Source: Saturnia japonica (Eukaryota > Arthropoda > Insecta > Lepidoptera > Saturniidae). Taken from it: a stretch of 64,000 nucleotides of DNA. The translations under genes were made by a program, and so were the position numbers. Shown piece by piece: positions 1 through 9,288 of this stretch; within the stretch, counting starts at the first letter, position 1; the number at the start of each line of letters is the position of its first letter. The notes beneath the pieces are model-generated. The model searched no databases, had not been told where the DNA came from, and worked only from the letters and a program-made list of their open reading frames with translations. Location of the stretch: assembly GCA_033032175.1 (NCBI GenBank), contig CM065326.1, positions 11,302,001 to 11,366,000 of the forward strand, given 5' to 3'.

Positions 1-2141
1 TTAGACTTATTTCAGACACTAGATTAGATCGTTTAAATGATAGCATTCAACAGCAATTATCTGCAGAGGTTTTACACGATATTGATCCAAATACTAACTA
101 CGGCAGCTTATTTAATATCATAAGCACTGAATTTGGTAAACATTGTCCAACAAAGGTTATTAGTGTTAGGAAAAAAATGGTTTTTAGTGAATGGGCAACC
201 AAAGGAATTATAAAAAGTACAGATCGACTATATAATTTATATTATAGGAAATCATTGACAACTAGTGATTCATTTCATGCTTATGTTAGAGATTATTCTA
301 AAATATTTAAACGTGTTTGTGGAGCTGCAAAAGCGATATTTTTAAGAAATAAAGTTCTTAAATATAGTAATAAGACTAAAACTGTTTGGCATATAATAAA
401 TAAAGAAACAGGAAAAGATAGGAAAAATGATAATTCGCTTAATCTAAACGTCGAGGGAGTACATATCTCAAACAGTTCAGAGGTAGCAACTGTTTTCCAG
501 GATTATTTCACAAATATACCCTTAGTAGTAACAAAAAATATAATATCATCACCCCATGGCGCTGCATCACTTTTGGATAATCTTATTACACCTGTGGATT
601 CTAAATTTTCTTTTACATATGTTAGTGCAGGTGAAATAATAAGGACTTTTAAACAATGAAACTTAAAAAATACTGAAGATATTTGGGGTATGTCAGTAAT
701 CGTAGTTCAGTCCATAATTGTCAATATTTCACCATATCTGGCTAATATATTTAATCAGTGCATAAAAACAGGGACTTTCCCTAATTTAATGAAAATAAGT
801 AAAGTAGTTCCTCTATTTAAATCTGATTGTAGAAGTAATTTTGGAAATTATAGACCAATTTCTGTACTTCCGTCGATTAGTAAGATTTTCGAGAAAATTA
901 TGCTCAAGCAGCTAGTACAATATTTCAAAGCACAAGAGATTTTGGATAGTCGGCAATATGGTTTCACAAAATCTAAATCAACTACTGACGCTGGTGCAAC
1001 ACTGCTAAGTCATATATATAGGGCTTGGGAGGAGTCGCAGGATGCAATCGGTGTGTTCTGAGATCTCTCAAAGGCCTTCGACTGCGTTGACCACAGTACG
1101 CTTATACTTAAGCTAAAACACTATGGTGTGCGTGAAACTTCTCTCGACCTCCTAATTTCTTATTTAACAGAGCGCTGTCAGAAAATAAGTGTAAATGGAG
1201 CAACCTCTTCGGGATCATTGGTTAGAGTCGGCGTCCCTTAGGGCTCGATTTTGGGACCATTTTTGTTTCTCGTTTATGTAAACGATCTACCGTCCGTTGT
1301 TGAAAATGGTGCTGGCATGGTTCTTTTTGCAGATGACGCTTCACTTATATTCAAAGTGAAAAGAATAGATTCGGAGCTTAGGCAATTAAACAACACCTTA
1401 TTTAAAATCTCTGAATGGTTTGCTTTAAATAATTTACTACTAAATGCAAACAAAACCAAATGTATGAGATTTGTCTTGCCCAATGTTCGGCGTGTTGATA
1501 GTGGTATCAAGATAGAAGAGAATTTAGTAGGCTTAGTTGATGGTACTGTCTTCTTGGGCATTACCCTTGATTCAAAATTACAGTGGGGTCCGCATATTAA
1601 AACTTTGGCGGGAAGATTAAGTTCTGCTGCATTCGCAGTACGCAAAATTTACCAGTTAACAGATATTGCTAGAATAGTCTACTTCGCTTACTTTCATAGC
1701 TTAATGTCTTACGGTATTTTGCTGTGGGGTTCAGCAGCTGAGGTAGATACCATATTTATATTACAAAAGCGGACAGTTCGAGAAATTTATAATATGAGAC
1801 CCCGCGAATCACTAAAGAACAAGTTCCAGGAATTTATTATTTTAACTTTGCCCTCTCAATACATCTTTGATAACTTAATATATGTCCGTAAAAACTTAGA
1901 CAAGCTGGATTTTGTCAAAGATCAGCACAATGTAAATACTAGAAATAAAGATAAATTAGTCGTACCGTGTTTTAGACTTAGTAAGACTAATAAAAGTTTT
2001 TTAGGTAATAGTGTTAGGTTCTATAACAAGATCCCGAAGCACATTACTGATTTATCTGACAACAAGTTCAAGGACTAAGTCAAGCGGGTTTTACTGTCAA
2101 AAGGTTATTATAGGGTGGATCATTATGTGAATGATAGTGAT
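1..2141 (+). pseudogene. LINE-1 ORF2 reverse transcriptase remnant, copy A
   Basis: The translation reads through a spacer region and then reverse transcriptase motifs: NYRPISVLPSISKIFEK (about 848-898), QYGFTKSKSTTDA, DLSKAFDCVDH (about 1062-1094), GSILGPFLF and the catalytic FADD box (about 1326-1337). The frame is broken by TGA at 657-659, TGA at 1059-1061 (just before DLSKAFD), TAG at 1239-1241 (inside the usual GVPQG block) and TAA at 2076-2078. The first three breaks are also present in unit B, so they predate the duplication; the last is private to A. The residues VDHYVNDSD before the LINE-2 junction are the start of the ORF2 C-terminus. This enzyme would have made cDNA at the nicked target; here it is dead. 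Confidence 0.88.
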
Positions 2142-3650
2142 ACACAAATAATTCTGGAAACTCTTGATCTTAACAAATCTGCAGGTCCTGATAACATACC
2201 TCCCATTTTAATAGTTAAGTGTGCAAATAGTATTTCTGTCCCACTTTCTCTTTTATATGAGCGTTCTCTTAAAGATGGGATAATGCCCGATATATGGAAA
2301 TCTGCCTTAATTACGCCTGTTCATAAGAATGGCTCTAAAGACTTGGTCATTAACTACAGACCCATCTCCAAACTTTGCATTTTTTCAAAAGTATTCGAAA
2401 AAGTCGTTTTCAAACAACTTTATCCTTCTCTTAAACATTCCCTTAACGATCGGCAACATGGCTTTATAAAAGGAAGATCTACTACATCAAATCTTATCCT
2501 GTCTAGTGATTACATAACTTACTACATGTCAGAGCCTGCCCAGGTAGATGTAATTTATACTGATTTCAGTAAAGCATTTGACAGGATTGATCATGAAATC
2601 CTGCTTTGCAAACTGAGAGATATAGGGATTCGGGGTAATTTGTTTAGGTGGTTTTCATCTTATGTCAAGAACAGATGCCAAACTGTAGTTCTAAATGGCT
2701 ATACATCTTCGCCGATGCAGATTCCTTCAGGAGTTCCTCAGGGATCTTTATTGGGTCCTCTGCTCTTTAACATTTTTATTAATGATATACCATCCTGTTT
2801 TACCACTTGCAAAATTCTTCTTTACGCTGATGACCTTAAAATTATATGTCCTGTTAAAACTGTTTCCTATGTAGTTCGTATTCAATATGATTTAGATAAG
2901 TTTCAAAATTATTGTACTCTAAATAAATTAGATTTAAATGTCACGAAATGTCAAGTTATAACATATACCCGTAAACTCAATCCGATTCTGCACAATTACT
3001 TTCTTAAAAATACTAAATTATCACGAGTTAATGCTGTTAGAGATTTAGGTGTTATTTTTGACTCCAAACTAATATTTGATAAGCATATTGATAATGTTGT
3101 CAAAAAAGCTTCTAAAGCATTAGGGTTTGTATTTCGATTATCCAATGAATTTAAATGTGTTAAAACTTTTAAAATTCTTTATTGTGCTTTTGTTCGAACC
3201 CATCTTGAATACGCATCTCAAGTCTGGAACTCCAATTATAATATATATATCACACGCATTGAGAAAATACAAAAGCGGTTTCTTCGTTTCCTACAGTTTA
3301 AATCTGAAATAATTGTACCAGATTACACATCGCGCTGTAAAAAATTTCATATGCTCCCGCTGTATACACGAAGAGAAATAGCTGATGTATCATATCTTTT
3401 GTGTATACTCAATGGCCTAGTTGACTGTTCGGAGATACTGAGCAAAATTAACCTACGTGTACCGGCAGCATCTTTTAGAAACCCTAACATACTTTATAGT
3501 CCTATAGTTAGAACTACCTACAGACAAAATTCCTATTTTATTCGAGTAAGCAGCAGTATGAATAAATTTGTTAGTGATTTAGACATTGATATATTTGATA
3601 CAACTGTGCAGAAGTTGAAAGCTCTTTTGAATTCTTATTTCTTTTGTTAA
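2115..3650 (+). CDS. LINE-2 reverse transcriptase fragment, open frame
   Basis: About 500 codons of reverse transcriptase without a stop. The first nine codons belong to LINE-1 and are in frame only by chance. Visible blocks: KSAGPDNIPP near the start, NYRPISKLCIFSKVFEK, RQHGFIKGRSTTSN, DFSKAFDRIDHEIL (first catalytic Asp), SGVPQGSLLGPLLF, then LLYADDLKI with YADD at residues 237-240 of this frame. A thumb and C-terminal region follow to the TAA at 3648-3650. The endonuclease and the N-terminal half of ORF2 are missing, so the fragment cannot mobilise itself. The same frame in unit B carries a stop and a deletion. No promoter or proper start codon is present, so expression as a protein is doubtful. 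Confidence 0.8.
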   Translation: MDHYVNDSDTQIILETLDLNKSAGPDNIPPILIVKCANSISVPLSLLYERSLKDGIMPDIWKSALITPVHKNGSKDLVINYRPISKLCIFSKVFEKVVFKQLYPSLKHSLNDRQHGFIKGRSTTSNLILSSDYITYYMSEPAQVDVIYTDFSKAFDRIDHEILLCKLRDIGIRGNLFRWFSSYVKNRCQTVVLNGYTSSPMQIPSGVPQGSLLGPLLFNIFINDIPSCFTTCKILLYADDLKIICPVKTVSYVVRIQYDLDKFQNYCTLNKLDLNVTKCQVITYTRKLNPILHNYFLKNTKLSRVNAVRDLGVIFDSKLIFDKHIDNVVKKASKALGFVFRLSNEFKCVKTFKILYCAFVRTHLEYASQVWNSNYNIYITRIEKIQKRFLRFLQFKSEIIVPDYTSRCKKFHMLPLYTRREIADVSYLLCILNGLVDCSEILSKINLRVPAASFRNPNILYSPIVRTTYRQNSYFIRVSSSMNKFVSDLDIDIFDTTVQKLKALLNSYFFC

Positions 3651-3801
3651 TATTTTTGTGTTCTTCCGTCTACTTTATTTTTTTTTATATATAAGTACAT
3701 AATTATATGTGAGAACTTGTAAATGGCCTTCATTAATTTATACATGTAACTTAAATAAGTACCTAGCTGTAAGTTTTCTTAAAATATTAAAATAAAATAA
3801 A
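2142..3801 (+). mobile_element. LINE-2, 5'-truncated non-LTR retrotransposon inserted into LINE-1
   Basis: The LINE-1 sequence gatagtgat is cut at 2141/2142 and resumes at about 3802 with atgtctgg; the fragment at 45722-45922 has these two halves adjacent. The insert starts inside the reverse transcriptase domain and ends in an AAAATA-type tail (ttaaaatattaaaataaaat), longer in copy B. I see no clear target duplication. LINE-2 is present at the same point in both units, so it inserted before the duplication. Confidence 0.85.
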
Positions 3802-4383
3802 ATGTCTGGAAGTGACTCCCTTTCTGTGCATCCACTAATATATTAATATTATACCTGTTATATTTGTAACATTTGTACAGTTAACAAAAAAAAGAGATAA
3901 ACCCGATCGAGTTTCTTACCGGTTCTTCTCGATGTCTGGGATATTTTCCGAACCGGCAGTAGTGTTTTGACATTCATAAGTGCCTTTTTAGGGCCTAAAT
4001 TGAATAAAGATTATTTTGATTTTGATTTTAATGACAAATAAAATGATGTTTCACTAAATTCAATATGGATAACGATTATATTGCTAAAGGAGGAGTATTA
4101 TTAATTAAATAGCGTTTAGGCTTGAAATATTGAAAGAAGCAGAAACATTTATATTTTATTTAAAATGGATCTTTTCTATCAACTGTTGTACGTATGATTG
4201 TACTATATATTTATGCCTTGCATAGCAACAAATACTGTTATTGCCAAAGTAATACGGCGCTGACTAAAATATTTGCTTTAATACAAAAGTAGTGTGTTCT
4301 TTGTTCTCAAACCATAACAAATAACGCACTGATAATATTTTTAACAGTTTATTAGTAATAACATTATGCTTCATATTAATAAC

Positions 4384-4650
4384 TAGCTGACCCGCGCAAC
4401 TTCATTTGCGTCACATAAATGGAAGCTCTCAAAAGAAATAAATTTTCCCCGTTTTTGCAACATTTTTCATTGATTCTCCATGCCTATTGGCCGTAGCTTA
4501 TCTAATGTTATATAGCCTATTATTATAGCCTTCCTCGATAGATGGCCTATGCAACACTAAAATACCTATTCTATTCGAATTAGTAGTTCCTGAAATTAGC
4601 GTGTTCAACCAAACAAACAAATTAACTCTTCAGCTTTATAATATTAGATT
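4384..4650. repeat. RTE-like LINE tail or related lepidopteran repeat
   Basis: Begins ctagctgacccgcgcaactt and runs to agcgtgttcaaccaaacaaa followed by aactcttcagctttataata. In lepidopteran genomes this arrangement is typical of RTE-type 3' ends. A decayed relative in opposite orientation is at 41620-41770. Family name is from memory of such repeats. Confidence 0.5.
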
Positions 4651-4924
4651 AATTATAATTAATTATAGATTAAGTATTTTTTATATTTAATAATCAACGT
4701 TATATATACATAATATAGGTACATTTTTGGTATATTACTTGTTCTTCATTTATGATATTTTATGGTACATTCATAATATTTATTTTAAATTTCTGTTTTA
4801 TGGTTTGTATTAAAAATATCCCAATAATGGGGTAAAGTTTAGAAGTTCATAACACTAATTTGTCACGCACACAAGCATCATAGCAAATATTCACTACGCA
4901 CTACGATAATAAGATGCCGTAATG

Positions 4925-4936
4925 TAGCAGCTCTTT
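4925..4936. repeat. Left target-site duplication of the Jockey element
   Basis: TAGCAGCTCTTT occurs here and again at 8529-8540, directly after the poly-A. Unit B has it once, at 17941-17952, in otherwise unbroken sequence. Confidence 0.95.
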
Positions 4937-5053
4937 ATCGAATACAACGACCATTTGGAGCGCTTCGGTCTCATCAAGACCGCTTGCGCGTTCCCCCGCC
5001 TCGTAGAGACACTACAACGTCTCGATCGCGAGGCGAGTAGTAATAAAAATTAG
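4937..5053 (+). pseudogene. Jockey ORF1 C-terminal tail (truncated)
   Basis: Reading from the first base of the insertion gives 38 open codons (starting IEYNDHLERFGLIKT, ending SSNKN) and a TAG at 5051-5053. The frame has no start codon and begins exactly at the insertion boundary. That position, 9 bp before ORF2, suits the end of the gag-like ORF1 of Jockey elements. No zinc knuckle remains in the retained part. Confidence 0.75.
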
Positions 5054-5062
5054 GGCCTTTCA

Positions 5063-7957
5063 ATGGCTAAGTTTAAACCGAAAGCGTTAAATCTTTCATT
5101 TTTTAACGCGCGAAGCCTACTTCCGCAGCGTGATCTCGTCGCGACCTTTCTTAAAGATCACCAAGTAGATGTTCTTTTAGTGCAGGAGACGCTCTTAAAG
5201 CGTGCTAAACGTGATCCAAAAATCGCGAACTACAATATTGTAAGAAATGACCGGGCCGGCCGCGGGGGCGGCACTCTCATTTATTACAAACGATCGTTAT
5301 ATTGTACGCCGGTAGATCCTCCGATACTTACCAATATGGAAGTATCCGTGTGTAGACTAGGAATGACCGACCACCCGTCCATAACGTTAGTCTCAGTTTA
5401 TCTCTCGCCGAGGAAAGAGCCTCTCAGGTCTGACCTAGAAAAGCTACTTTCGCTCGGTGAATCGGTCATTATAGCGGATGACCTCAATTGTGGACACACT
5501 TCGTTTGGCAATTGGAGAGACTCCAGTAATGGGGTTAAACTCGAAGAGCTAACGAACGTGCTAAACTTTGATGTCATAGCGCCACCCACTCCCACCCACT
5601 TTCAAGACAACTGTATGCCGACAGTGCTTGATGTAGCTCTCATTAAAGGTATCGCGCTTCGGTTACGACTCATTCGGGTCGTACACGAGCTCGACTCCGA
5701 CCACCGTCCGGTCATCATGCAGCTAGGTCAACCAGACGACTCTAGCCCTCCTTCGGTCCAAGTGGTTGACTATGCCAAGCTAAAACATTATCTTGCGGAC
5801 AGGCCGTCCTCGTCCAGCTTAGATAGGATCCCGGACGTATTGGGGTCCGTTGCGGACGTAGATCTCGCGATCGATTCCCTGGTCGACCACCTGCAGGCCG
5901 GCATCGGAGAGGCCTCGAGAGAGGTCGAAGAGGCAAGCGATCGCCGCTTCGTACTCCCTGCCGACATGCGGGCGTTGTTGACGGAAAAGAACGCGGCGAC
6001 TCGTGCGCACGACCACTATCCGACCGAGGAAAACCGCGCACGTTTACGCGCACTTCAAAGATCGGTTAGAGCCCGTATATTAGAACTCAGAAGTCACAGA
6101 TGGGACGCCCTCGTCGAAGGGCTAAGGCCGTCGCATCTGGCTTACTGGAAATTAGCTCACAGCCTCAAAATAGAGGCTTCTTATCTTATGCCCCCCCTCG
6201 AGAGGGGTCCCGGTATACCGCTCGCCTTCGATAGCAGCGACAAGGCGGAGTGCCTCGCCACTTGTTTGGAGAGCCAGTGCTCTCCGAACAGTGTCGATGC
6301 AAATACCGACCGGGTCGAGGGTATCGATGGATGCGTGCGGGAGCTGGATAAGCTCCCCGCGACAGACTCCCTGTCCCCAGTCACGTCTGAGGAGGTTCTT
6401 TCCATTATAAAAAGCCTTAAGCTTAGAAAAGCACCAGGTCCCGACGGGATCAGGAATGAAGTACTTAGACTTCTTCCCGATCGCCTCATAGCTCTTTTGG
6501 TCTGCATCTTCAATGTAGCCATAGCCCACTGCCATTTTCCAGCCGCCTGGAAAAAGGCCATAGTCATAGGTATCCGTAAGCCCGGCAAGAGCGCGTCGCT
6601 TCCCGACAGCTATCGCCCGATCAGTCTCCTAAATACTTTAGGGAAAATGTACGAGCGGATCCTTCTGAACCGTCTAAAGTCAGTAATAGAGGAGAAAGAC
6701 CTCTATCCGCCTGAGCAATTCGGTTTCCGTGCTAGATATTCTTGCACTCATCAAGTGCACCGCCTCACGGAGCACGTTGCATTTAATTTTGCTGAATTAT
6801 ATAAACCCCGCCGTACACTTGCGGTCTTTTTCGACGTTGCCAAGGCCTTCGATAAGGTCTGGCACGAGGGATTGATCTACAAGTTGTATCACTTTGAAAT
6901 CCCCGATAGGCTAATTAAAATAATTCGCGACTATCTAACAGATCGCACCTTTCGCTATAGAGTGGAAGGTGAATTGTCCACGCCCCGTCCAATACGCTCA
7001 GGCGTTCCCCAAGGTTCGATCCTGGCTCCTAGCCTATTTAACCTGTACGTCAGTGACCTACCTCGACTCCCGGAGGTCGAGGTAGGGCTATACGCTGACG
7101 ATACAGTCTTATATGCCTCAGATAGGAATAGATCCCACCTCAGACACAAAGTCCAACGCTCCGTGACCACTCTCGGGAAGTGGTTTAACGAGTGGCGTAT
7201 AGCCGTTAATCCCTCGAAGAGCGCCGCGATGCTCTTCGATGCGGATTCGTCACAGATACCGTGGAAGCTTAAACCTGTTAAGCTCTACGATAATCCGATT
7301 CCGTATGTAAGAGAGACCAAATATCTAGGGGTAACCCTAGATAGTAGGCTCTCTTTTAGACCCCACATCCGTAAGGTTAGGAATAGGGCCGCGTGGGTCC
7401 TGGGCCGGTTGCATCCTCTGTTGTGTTCGGTGAGTAAAATGTCCACGCGACATAAGCTCACGCTCTACAAGACGTGTATTCGACCAATTTTGACATACAG
7501 TTGCGCCGTATTCGCACATATGTCCGAGTCGAGTTTCAAACGGTTACAATCGATACAGAATAGGTTCCTCTATCGTCTCACCGGGGCCCCGTGGTATGTT
7601 CGAAGCGTAGATCTCCATAGAGATATGGAGCTTCCTTCGATACATGCCTACGTTAAACAACTCTCCCGTTCGTATTTCGACACCGCGTCGAACCACGCGA
7701 ATCCGTTAATAAAAACAGCCGCCACTTATGTTCCGGCACCCACGGACATCCGGTGCAAACGCCGGCCGCGCAATATTTTTATTGATCCCGACGATCACAT
7801 CGAAAATTCGAATAAATATTACACATCCGTCTCTCCAAACAGAGCGTGCCAGCGCCCACGCCCGCGTAACCACCGTTCTCTCCGCAGAGGGCGGGCGGTC
7901 AATTTCGCTCCAGCACACCCGTCACGTCCACCCTCTCTAGCGGTAACCCAAGCCTAG
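5063..7957 (+). CDS. Jockey-type ORF2: AP endonuclease and reverse transcriptase
   Basis: An uninterrupted 964-residue protein, about full length for a Jockey ORF2. Residues 5-220 form an APE-type endonuclease that nicks the target DNA: Glu42 (VQET), Asp140 (DDLN) and Asp213-His214 (SDHRPV) are in place. The residue before Asp140 is Asp, where most relatives have Gly. The reverse transcriptase covers about residues 440-720: APGPDGIRNEVL, YRPISLLNTLGKMYER, EQFGFRARYSC, FDVAKAFDKVWH (Asp591), SGVPQGSILAPSLFNLY and YADD at 677-680. The tail (about 850-964) is basic and Pro/Arg-rich. The ATG at 5063 is chosen because it follows the ORF1 stop by 9 bp and precedes the first endonuclease strand (LNLSFFNARSL). 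No RNase H domain is seen. Confidence 0.93.
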   Translation: MAKFKPKALNLSFFNARSLLPQRDLVATFLKDHQVDVLLVQETLLKRAKRDPKIANYNIVRNDRAGRGGGTLIYYKRSLYCTPVDPPILTNMEVSVCRLGMTDHPSITLVSVYLSPRKEPLRSDLEKLLSLGESVIIADDLNCGHTSFGNWRDSSNGVKLEELTNVLNFDVIAPPTPTHFQDNCMPTVLDVALIKGIALRLRLIRVVHELDSDHRPVIMQLGQPDDSSPPSVQVVDYAKLKHYLADRPSSSSLDRIPDVLGSVADVDLAIDSLVDHLQAGIGEASREVEEASDRRFVLPADMRALLTEKNAATRAHDHYPTEENRARLRALQRSVRARILELRSHRWDALVEGLRPSHLAYWKLAHSLKIEASYLMPPLERGPGIPLAFDSSDKAECLATCLESQCSPNSVDANTDRVEGIDGCVRELDKLPATDSLSPVTSEEVLSIIKSLKLRKAPGPDGIRNEVLRLLPDRLIALLVCIFNVAIAHCHFPAAWKKAIVIGIRKPGKSASLPDSYRPISLLNTLGKMYERILLNRLKSVIEEKDLYPPEQFGFRARYSCTHQVHRLTEHVAFNFAELYKPRRTLAVFFDVAKAFDKVWHEGLIYKLYHFEIPDRLIKIIRDYLTDRTFRYRVEGELSTPRPIRSGVPQGSILAPSLFNLYVSDLPRLPEVEVGLYADDTVLYASDRNRSHLRHKVQRSVTTLGKWFNEWRIAVNPSKSAAMLFDADSSQIPWKLKPVKLYDNPIPYVRETKYLGVTLDSRLSFRPHIRKVRNRAAWVLGRLHPLLCSVSKMSTRHKLTLYKTCIRPILTYSCAVFAHMSESSFKRLQSIQNRFLYRLTGAPWYVRSVDLHRDMELPSIHAYVKQLSRSYFDTASNHANPLIKTAATYVPAPTDIRCKRRPRNIFIDPDDHIENSNKYYTSVSPNRACQRPRPRNHRSLRRGRAVNFAPAHPSRPPSLAVTQA

Positions 7958-8459
7958 GTCCGTTCCTCGGTGTGAAACCCTTGGGTCAGGCAACCGCCCG
8001 CGCGATACAAGTGACACTGTACGTGCATCACTTAGCTACCTACATACAACACTACACACGTATGAACATACACACGTGCACACCACACAGGTACACAGGT
8101 TCTGTGAGGGACCTTTTTTTTTTCTTTTTTTACGCTAGTTAGTTAGCGCTAGTTAGTGTAGAAACATTCCGATTATTGAATACACATACGCACGGTTCCT
8201 TCCTTCCTCCCAGGAGGAAGGGAACGTGCCTATGTGTATATTTAGTTAGCTCGAATCGTAGGTGTAGGGATTCGAATAGATCGCGACCTATTTGCGAACG
8301 CGACGACCGCCCGAGCCGAGGTCCGGCCACTTTGGCACCCTCGTGCGAGTCGTCCACAAAACTTTCGCGGCTGAGTGCCCTCTGCGCTCGCCCCCAAGTC
8401 CGGTGAAGCTGTAAAAGCCGCAGCGGCTTTAAGGCCCCTAAGGCTAACAGTGTAGTCAG

Positions 8460-8463
<4 letters not shown>
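7958..8463 (+). other. 3' UTR of the Jockey element
   Basis: Non-coding. Its last 140 bp (ggtgaagctgtaaaagccg...ggctaacagtgtag) resemble the fragments inside SINE-1 at 9555-9699 and about 25455-25597, so those derive from a relative of this element. Confidence 0.75.

Positions 8464-8528
<65 letters not shown>
8464..8528 (+). repeat. Uninterrupted 65-base poly-A tail
   Basis: Sixty-five consecutive A's directly precede the right target duplication. Such a long pure run decays quickly, which supports a recent insertion, though its exact length may reflect assembly. Confidence 0.9.
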
Positions 8529-8530
<2 letters not shown>

Positions 8531-8540
8531 GCAGCTCTTT
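8529..8540. repeat. Right target-site duplication of the Jockey element
   Basis: Second copy of TAGCAGCTCTTT, after which the sequence continues as in unit B (tttgtaggtgt). Confidence 0.95.
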
Positions 8541-9288
8541 TTTGTAGGTGTCGGGGTATCCAGTTGTAGCCCAGAGGAGACCAATCATTAGTCATTGTTA
8601 TTATATTATTAATAATTTTATAATCAACCACAACATGCGTAGGTTAGTACTTTTATTAGATTAAATTTATATATATGGAAAATAAAAACATTGAAAAAAG
8701 ATAAGTTCAAATAAACTCATATATATATAAATCTACCCAGTGTGTGTCCGGCCACGCGCAGCGTAAGGTTCCGTAGTTGCTCTCCACATTAAATGCAGAC
8801 TTAGAAAGACCTCTCGAATTTAAGTAACAGTTTTAACACCCATACGATGGGATAGACGAGAATAAAACATCATTCGCACTTTACTTGTCGGGGAGTTACC
8901 CCAAACAAATTGTTTTGAAATATTCTATTTTACCACTTTACCGGCGTTGCTAAATGTCAAAAATCGTCTTCTTATTTGTGGCACCGTGTGTAATTAATAT
9001 AATTTCGCCAATGTCCGTTCGCTATGAATGTACATTCTCTATGGTTCCTAGGTAGAGTTACGTCAAAAATGTTTGTTTTAGACCCATATGACGTCAAAGC
9101 AGAGATAATATATTGACTAATATGGCCGACAGCGTTTTTGCCTATTTACGTAAAGTAAACTTTTAAAATATAGTTTTGCGGTTTTGTAGGCCCTAAAAAA
9201 TATGTTAATATATTTTTTTTTAGTAATAGGACAATAATTCATAATTTAAGATCTACTTTATAAAAGAGTCAACTAGTCTTTTGTATCA
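8541..9288. other. Non-coding, partly shared with unit B
   Basis: No gene seen. 8541-9050 matches 17953-18471. 9051-9308 exists only in unit A, because the corresponding DNA in B was lost together with one end of the gypsy element. Confidence 0.7.

Larger units (their letters stand above)
1..4029 (+). mobile_element. LINE-1 copy A (non-LTR retrotransposon, CR1/Jockey-like), with nested LINE-2
   Basis: A decayed non-LTR retrotransposon whose 5' part lies beyond the window edge; unit B shows that part at about 13000-13584. It holds the reverse transcriptase region of ORF2 (1-2141). It is then interrupted by LINE-2 (2142-3801) and resumes with its 3' UTR (3802-4029), which ends in a run of TTTTGAT-like units. 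The related fragment at 45722-45922 runs straight through the interruption point, so the nesting is directly visible. Clade assignment beyond APE-type LINE is tentative. Confidence 0.85.
4030..4936. other. Non-coding flank shared by both units
   Basis: No gene seen. The stretch continues LINE-1's flank in both units and contains an RTE-like tail (4384-4650). It runs up to the point where the Jockey element inserted in unit A. Confidence 0.6.
4937..8528 (+). mobile_element. Jockey-type non-LTR retrotransposon, 5'-truncated, recently inserted
   Basis: A 3592-bp insertion bounded by 12-bp direct repeats. It comprises the last 38 codons of ORF1, a complete ORF2, a 3' UTR (7958-8463) and 65 uninterrupted A's (8464-8528). 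It is absent from unit B, so it arrived after the segmental duplication. GC content and codon use are visibly higher than in the surrounding LINEs. The 5' truncation within ORF1 is the usual outcome of incomplete target-primed reverse transcription. Confidence 0.95.

Noticed and set aside
1274..1645. Antisense frame over LINE-1 (also at 14821-15228)
   Set aside because: Shadow of the reverse transcriptase frame; conserved between units only because the DNA is.
2079..2141. LINE-1/LINE-2 fusion protein
   Set aside because: The in-frame join is accidental; 45722-45922 shows LINE-1 without LINE-2, and the start codon lies in worn LINE-1 sequence.
5398..7170. Several antisense frames of 60-135 codons inside the Jockey ORF2
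   Set aside because: They are shadows of the GC-rich ORF2 codons without domains of their own.
8139..8631. Minus-strand frames of 129-149 codons over the poly-A
   Set aside because: They consist largely of poly-Phe from the 65-base A run and the Jockey 3' UTR; not genes.
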